The notes beneath the pieces are model-generated. The model was not told the origin of the DNA and did not search any database. It was given only the letters and a program-made list of their open reading frames with translations. Of a stretch of 10,132 nt of DNA, positions 7,348 through 10,132 are shown in pieces. The position numbers and the translations under genes were made by a program. Origin of the DNA: Bacillota bacterium (lineage in GTDB: Bacteria; Bacillota; Clostridia; Lachnospirales; Lachnospiraceae); NCBI GenBank assembly GCA_023434365.1, contig JAEYSV010000044.1, positions 1 to 10,132 of the forward strand. The letters are read 5' to 3'. Each line of letters begins with the position of its first letter. Positions within the stretch are counted from its first letter, which is position 1.

Positions 7348-8010
7348 ATGGAAAAATGGCGTTGTACTGTATGCGGTTATATTCATGAGGGACCTTTACC
7401 AGACGGATTTACCTGCCCAGTTTGTAAGCAGCCAGCATCAAAATTTGAAAAAATTGAGGAAGCTAAAGCAGGAAATAACATATATGAAGGTACCAAAACT
7501 GAAAAGAATCTGATGGATGCATTTGCAGGGGAAAGTATGGCAAGAAATAAGTATACATATTTCGCAAATATTGCAATACAAGAGGGTTACGAGCAGTTAA
7601 GCGAAATCTTTTTAAAGACAGCTAGAAATGAGCAGGAGCATGCTAGACTATGGTATCAGGAACTTGGTAACCTAGGTGATACTGCTAAGAATTTGTTACA
7701 TGCTGCTGAAGGTGAACATTATGAATGGACTGACATGTATGACAGATTTGCTAAAGATGCCGATGCAGAAGGTTTCCCAGAACTAGCAGAAAAATTCCGT
7801 AAGGTTGCTGCAATCGAAAAAACTCATGAGGAAAGATACCGTACGTTACTTAATAATGTAGAAATGAAGCAGGTATTTGAAAAAGGCGAAGAAGCGATGT
7901 GGGAATGTCGTGTATGTGGACATCTTGTAATGGGTACAAAAGCGCCAGAAGTATGTCCAGTATGTGGAATGTCACAAAGTTATTTTGAAGTAAGAAAAGA
8001 AAATTACTAA
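7348..8010 (+). CDS. Rubrerythrin with N- and C-terminal rubredoxin-type sites
   Basis: This 220-residue cytoplasmic non-haem iron peroxidase probably reduces hydrogen peroxide, protecting an anaerobe from oxygen. An N-terminal rubredoxin domain binds one iron through Cys6, Cys9, Cys23 and Cys26 (CTVCGY, CPVCK). The central four-helix ferritin-like domain (about 50-170) carries di-iron ligands in FAGESMARNKY (Glu62), ExxH (Glu95-His98), GEHYEWTDMY (Glu123/Glu126) and a second ExxH (Glu157-His160). A C-terminal rubredoxin-like site has Cys187, Cys190, Cys203 and Cys206 (CRVCGH, CPVCG). Classical rubrerythrin has only the C-terminal site and 'reverse' rubrerythrins have the N-terminal one. This protein has both, an arrangement I recall as recurrent in clostridia. 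AAGGAGG (7333-7339) lies eight bases before the ATG. It is probably a single-gene unit closed by its own terminator. No clear PerR box is seen upstream. Confidence 0.97.
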   Translation: MEKWRCTVCGYIHEGPLPDGFTCPVCKQPASKFEKIEEAKAGNNIYEGTKTEKNLMDAFAGESMARNKYTYFANIAIQEGYEQLSEIFLKTARNEQEHARLWYQELGNLGDTAKNLLHAAEGEHYEWTDMYDRFAKDADAEGFPELAEKFRKVAAIEKTHEERYRTLLNNVEMKQVFEKGEEAMWECRVCGHLVMGTKAPEVCPVCGMSQSYFEVRKENY

Positions 8011-8059
8011 CATTTTATATGGCTATCATTATAAAACCGAATAAAATTGCGTAAATGAG

Positions 8060-8098
8060 ACAGGGATGGAGAATACTTCATCTCTGTTTTTGTTTTTT
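8060..8098 (+). terminator. Intrinsic terminator after rubrerythrin
   Basis: ACAGGGATG (8060-8068) pairs with CATCTCTGT (8079-8087) with one G-U wobble, and two further pairs extend toward the loop. The stem runs directly into TTTTTGTTTTTT (8087-8098). It lies 50 bp after the rubrerythrin stop and before the promoter of the next unit. Confidence 0.88.
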
Positions 8099-8119
8099 GT
8101 GTCAATATATGCTACAATT

Positions 8120-8148
8120 TTGTTATGAGAGGAAATGATTAGTATAGT
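8120..8148 (+). promoter_or_regulatory. Sigma-A promoter of the phosphotransferase-like/CD3324-like pair
   Basis: TTGTTA (8120-8125, 4 of 6) and TATAGT (8143-8148, 5 of 6) are separated by 17 bp, placing the transcription start near 8155 and leaving a leader of about 95 nt. It lies just after the rubrerythrin terminator, so the downstream pair is probably an independent unit. Confidence 0.5.
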
Positions 8149-8248
8149 CATTCTTTGCCTATATTTCGGTTTATGCCAATGATAAGATTTAGGTAAGTCA
8201 AATGCGCAATTGATGTTGGTTATGGAAATATAGGAAGGAGAGAAAACG

Positions 8249-8953
8249 ATGAGTAAAGATAACATTATCAAATCAAGAATCTCAGAATCAGTCTGCATGA
8301 CACCGAATGGGCGTGTGGCAGATGAATTAACTCCAGAGGAATTTACTGAGTGTTATGAAATGTTTTTTAAGAGTATATTAGAAATTAGTAAAGCAGACAT
8401 TACAGGAATAAAAGGATATGGCGAGTTTGATGAGGAGTGTAATACAAGGTACGAAAGTTGCCTTGAGTATGTACTGGATACATTTACTGAAAAGAATGAG
8501 GGGTACTGGTTCAACTGGAGAGAAATGTTTGACACTACGATACTAGATCGCGAGTTTTTTGAAAAGTATTATAAGGAAATGATCAATCGGGTTAATTACT
8601 GTGAAGGACGCCGTTTCCTAGTGTACAACAACGCTTTTTTTGTTAATATGATTACGGATGGAAATTCGATGGTAGGCTTTCCAGACTGGAGTAGGTCAGG
8701 GATTGGTGACTTCCTTATAGATATCGCTATTATGGATTTAAATAAACCATATTTAAAAATCCCGGAATTGTTTTATTTCTATTGCAAAAAACAGGGGATT
8801 GAAGTTGAGAATTATAAAGAGCGGTTTCTCTGTATGGCTTATTATAAAGGTATTGATACACTACGCTGGCATGCTTCCATTGATGATAATACGTCTTGTA
8901 AGACAATCATGCAATCGATTAGTGAACTAGGAGAACGGATAAATAAATTATAA
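8249..8953 (+). CDS. Aminoglycoside phosphotransferase-like protein, C-lobe only, catalytic motif lost
   Basis: This 234-residue protein resembles the hygromycin-B-kinase-like branch of the APH family, which normally runs near 300 residues. What can be matched is the C-lobe: GIKGYGEFDEE (53-63), FNWREMF (88-94), the catalytic-loop region RFLVYNNAFFVNMITDG (122-138), the metal-loop region GFPDWSRSGIGDFLIDIA (143-160), and GIDTLRWHAS near 201-210. The N-lobe that holds ATP is absent: the protein begins shortly before the linker region. The HGD of the catalytic loop is replaced by Tyr126-Asn127-Asn128, removing the catalytic Asp, while Asn133 and Asp146 are kept. It is therefore probably not an active kinase and may be a binding or regulatory pseudokinase, or a decaying gene with an intact frame. 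AAGGAG (8235-8240) lies eight bases before the start. The next gene begins 13 bp after the stop, indicating an operon. The family match is from remembered consensus patterns, with good confidence for the fold and lower for the subfamily. Confidence 0.75.
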   Translation: MSKDNIIKSRISESVCMTPNGRVADELTPEEFTECYEMFFKSILEISKADITGIKGYGEFDEECNTRYESCLEYVLDTFTEKNEGYWFNWREMFDTTILDREFFEKYYKEMINRVNYCEGRRFLVYNNAFFVNMITDGNSMVGFPDWSRSGIGDFLIDIAIMDLNKPYLKIPELFYFYCKKQGIEVENYKERFLCMAYYKGIDTLRWHASIDDNTSCKTIMQSISELGERINKL

Positions 8954-8966
8954 ATGGTGATGTGAT

Positions 8967-9665
8967 ATGAAATATGAAAATGCAGGTGATATTTTACCTA
9001 AGGAATTGTTAGACCAAATAAAAAAGTATGCAGCAGGTAAGCTCCTTTACATTCCTACCACAGAGGAAAAGAGAAGCTGGGGGGAATCTTCTGGTTCTAA
9101 AGAAAAATATGTGAGACGGAATGTAATGATTCGTAATAAATATGCACATGGAGTAACAGTTTCTGAACTTGCAGATGAGTATTTTTTATCTTTAGATTCT
9201 ATTAAGAAAATCATTTATAATAAGAAGTGTACAGAACACATGTTATATGAGCCATCCATTGAGTCAGCAATTAAGTTTGCTAATGTGGGGATGATGGAGG
9301 AATGGGTTCACTCATTTCTCCTTTTTACCAAGAATGATAATCAGATGCTTAAAGATTGGCTTAAGGAAGAAGCGTTCTGCTATGGAGTTGTGAAGTTTCC
9401 TTTGAGGCTAATACAAATAGAAGATATAACAATGAAAGATACTGTTGTAATGGAAGGAATGGATTTAGTGGAAGAGAAGCTTCCATTAATTATCGGCTAT
9501 AAGGAAGGAAGTTTTGCGGTTCTCGTTCAACATGATTTATTTCTAGCAATGAAGAGGCAAAGGATGAATGTCTATCCTTGCATTATTGTAATCAGGGATA
9601 AAGAAAATTATAAAAGGTTTTTGAAATACTTTAATAATATATTGTTTTTTTGCGATGGAAGTTGA
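8967..9665 (+). CDS. CD3324/Mor-like HTH protein fused to a ParB-like domain
   Basis: This is a 232-residue protein. Residues 1-87 match the CD3324 family of small Mor-related DNA-binding proteins: NAGDILPKELLDQIKKYAAG, LYIPTTEEKRSWGESSG, then a helix-turn-helix near 62-87 (GVTVSELADEYFLSLDSIKK). That family usually ends near here at about 90 residues. The remaining 145 residues begin SIESAIKFANVGMMEEWVHS and continue with FCYGVVKFPLRLI and PLIIGYKEGSFAVL to YPCIIVIRD. This layout recalls the clostridial ParB/sulfiredoxin-like family, in which a DGNHR motif follows the 'PLIVxYxxGxF' strand. Here that motif is replaced by VLVQHDLF (185-192), so nucleotide handling is probably lost. The ParB comparison is from memory and less certain than the HTH part. 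The start is set by GGTGAT (8956-8961), five bases upstream, and the 13-bp gap to the previous gene suggests translational coupling. It may be a DNA-binding regulator with a ligand-sensing tail. No terminator is seen after it. Confidence 0.7.
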   Translation: MKYENAGDILPKELLDQIKKYAAGKLLYIPTTEEKRSWGESSGSKEKYVRRNVMIRNKYAHGVTVSELADEYFLSLDSIKKIIYNKKCTEHMLYEPSIESAIKFANVGMMEEWVHSFLLFTKNDNQMLKDWLKEEAFCYGVVKFPLRLIQIEDITMKDTVVMEGMDLVEEKLPLIIGYKEGSFAVLVQHDLFLAMKRQRMNVYPCIIVIRDKENYKRFLKYFNNILFFCDGS

Positions 9666-9680
9666 GAGTTAGACGTAAAG

Positions 9681-9725
9681 AAGATATAGTTTATACTTGA
9701 CCTTAGGATTTTATTGTGTTAACAT
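9681..9725 (+). promoter_or_regulatory. rRNA-type promoter repeat 1
   Basis: TTGACC (9697-9702) and TAACAT (9720-9725) are separated by 17 bp, preceded by AAGATATAGTTTATA. This is a diverged copy of the block before the two later promoters. Unlike them it lacks the long A tract, so it is probably the weakest of the three. The putative start region reads ATTCCGCTGCT (9729-9739). Confidence 0.65.
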
Positions 9726-9791
9726 AGGATTCCGCTGCTTTTGGAGTGGGTGATTATTGAAACAGTGCAAATATATAGTAGAATAAATTGA

Positions 9792-9844
9792 ATTAAAAAA
9801 AGATACAATTTAAGCTTGACATAAGTATTTGTGTATGATAAGAT
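9792..9844 (+). promoter_or_regulatory. rRNA-type promoter repeat 2 with A-tract UP element
   Basis: A perfect TTGACA (9816-9821) lies 17 bp before TAAGAT (9839-9844, within TATGATAAGAT). The A tract (9795-9801) followed by GATACAATTTA just upstream of the -35 has the look of an UP element. The start region ATTCCGCTGCT (9848-9858) repeats that of promoter 1 exactly. The -35 boxes of promoters 1 and 2 are 119 bp apart. Confidence 0.85.
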
Positions 9845-9911
9845 GATATTCCGCTGCTGAGATGATTCAAAAAACTAAGTGGCGAAGGTGAACAATGAAT
9901 TGTGTAAATTG

Positions 9912-9965
9912 ATTAAAAAAAAGATACAATTTATGCTTGACAGGATTTGCTGAGTATGATAAACT
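9912..9965 (+). promoter_or_regulatory. rRNA-type promoter repeat 3 with A-tract UP element
   Basis: A perfect TTGACA (9937-9942) lies 17 bp before TAAACT (9960-9965, within TATGATAAACT). It is preceded by an eight-base A tract and the same GATACAATTTA block as promoter 2, whose -35 lies 121 bp upstream. The start region changes to a hairpin-forming sequence (CTGTCG-CAAA-CGGCAG, 9973-9988). This is the promoter nearest the rRNA leader and probably the main one. Confidence 0.87.
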
Positions 9966-10132
9966 AATCTAGCTGTCGCAAACGGCAGTAAGATAAAACA
10001 ACATTGAACATTGATAATTAAACAGTGAAACAACCTTGAAAATTCTAAAAAGCGAAACATAGAGTTCGCAAAGAGATTTCAAATTAAGAACAGCTTTTGG
10101 ATCGCAAGATTCAAACAGCAACCTTAAAACAG

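Larger units (their letters stand above)
9666..10132 (+). other. rRNA operon promoter and leader region
   Basis: This 467-bp non-coding stretch reaches the window edge. Its left part holds three promoter repeats of about 120 bp. Its right part (from about 9972) is an A-rich untranslated leader with a hairpin at its probable 5' end (9973-9988), a second hairpin GCGAA-N8-TTCGC (10052-10069), and CATTGAACATTGATAATT and ACCTTGAAAATTC segments. Those segments resemble the A-rich processing sequences that flank clostridial rRNA. The 16S start (AGAGTTTGATC) is not reached. The next gene could also be a tRNA cluster, but the promoter strength and style point to rRNA. Confidence 0.75.

Noticed and set aside
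8029..8298. Minus-strand open frame of 89 codons near 8.0-8.3 kb
   Set aside because: It overlaps the terminator, promoter and start of plus-strand genes and has no family features.
9680..9940. CRISPR-like array from the repeated A-rich blocks at the right end
   Set aside because: There are only three units of about 120 bp, and each contains a -35/-10 promoter pair, so they are duplicated promoters and not short repeats with spacers.
9875..10060. Minus-strand open frame of 61 codons in the rRNA leader
   Set aside because: It is antisense to the rRNA promoter and leader, with no ribosome binding site of note.

Overview
The window is a low-GC stretch of about 10 kb with strong GGAGG-type ribosome binding sites, intrinsic terminators, a rubrerythrin and a CD3324-type regulator. 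Together these point to an anaerobic, probably motile clostridium, most likely Lachnospiraceae (something like Lachnoclostridium). The species assignment is an inference from gene content. The window opens with the 3' end of a 23S rRNA gene and closes with a tandem array of rRNA-type promoters and an untranslated leader. It therefore appears to be the gene-bearing interval between two co-oriented rRNA operons.

Layout, left to right. (1) The 23S rRNA 3' end and the operon terminator come first, with no recognisable 5S gene between them. (2) A LysR-type regulator starts only about 35 bp after that terminator. It is followed, in the same orientation, by a large secreted lipoprotein reductase with two covalent-FMN domains and an FAD-dependent reductase domain. 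A perfect 10-bp inverted repeat lies between them, and the regulator may control the reductase. (3) A perfect 12-bp-stem terminator works for both strands, because a methyl-accepting chemotaxis protein gene runs convergently on the minus strand. (4) Divergent from the chemotaxis gene, on the plus strand, are a UlaG-like metallo-beta-lactamase-fold hydrolase, a one-transmembrane DUF2500 protein, and a rubrerythrin with a rubredoxin-type site at each end, followed by its own terminator. (5) A two-gene unit with its own promoter follows. The first gene is an aminoglycoside-phosphotransferase-like protein reduced to the C-lobe and missing the catalytic Asp. The second is a CD3324/Mor-type helix-turn-helix protein fused to what looks like a degenerate ParB-like domain. 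(6) Three promoter repeats spaced about 120 bp apart and a leader lie at the right edge, aimed at an rRNA operon beyond the window.

Functional themes are anaerobic electron transfer outside the cell (flavin reductase), chemotaxis, and oxidative-stress defence (rubrerythrin). The most unusual part is the 8.2-9.7 kb gene pair, where two neighbouring enzyme-like folds both lack their signature catalytic motifs. The second is the reductase, whose active site keeps the FAD and proton-donor landmarks of the fumarate reductase family but not the substrate-binding His and Arg. I see no tRNA gene, CRISPR array, transposase or complete insertion sequence.
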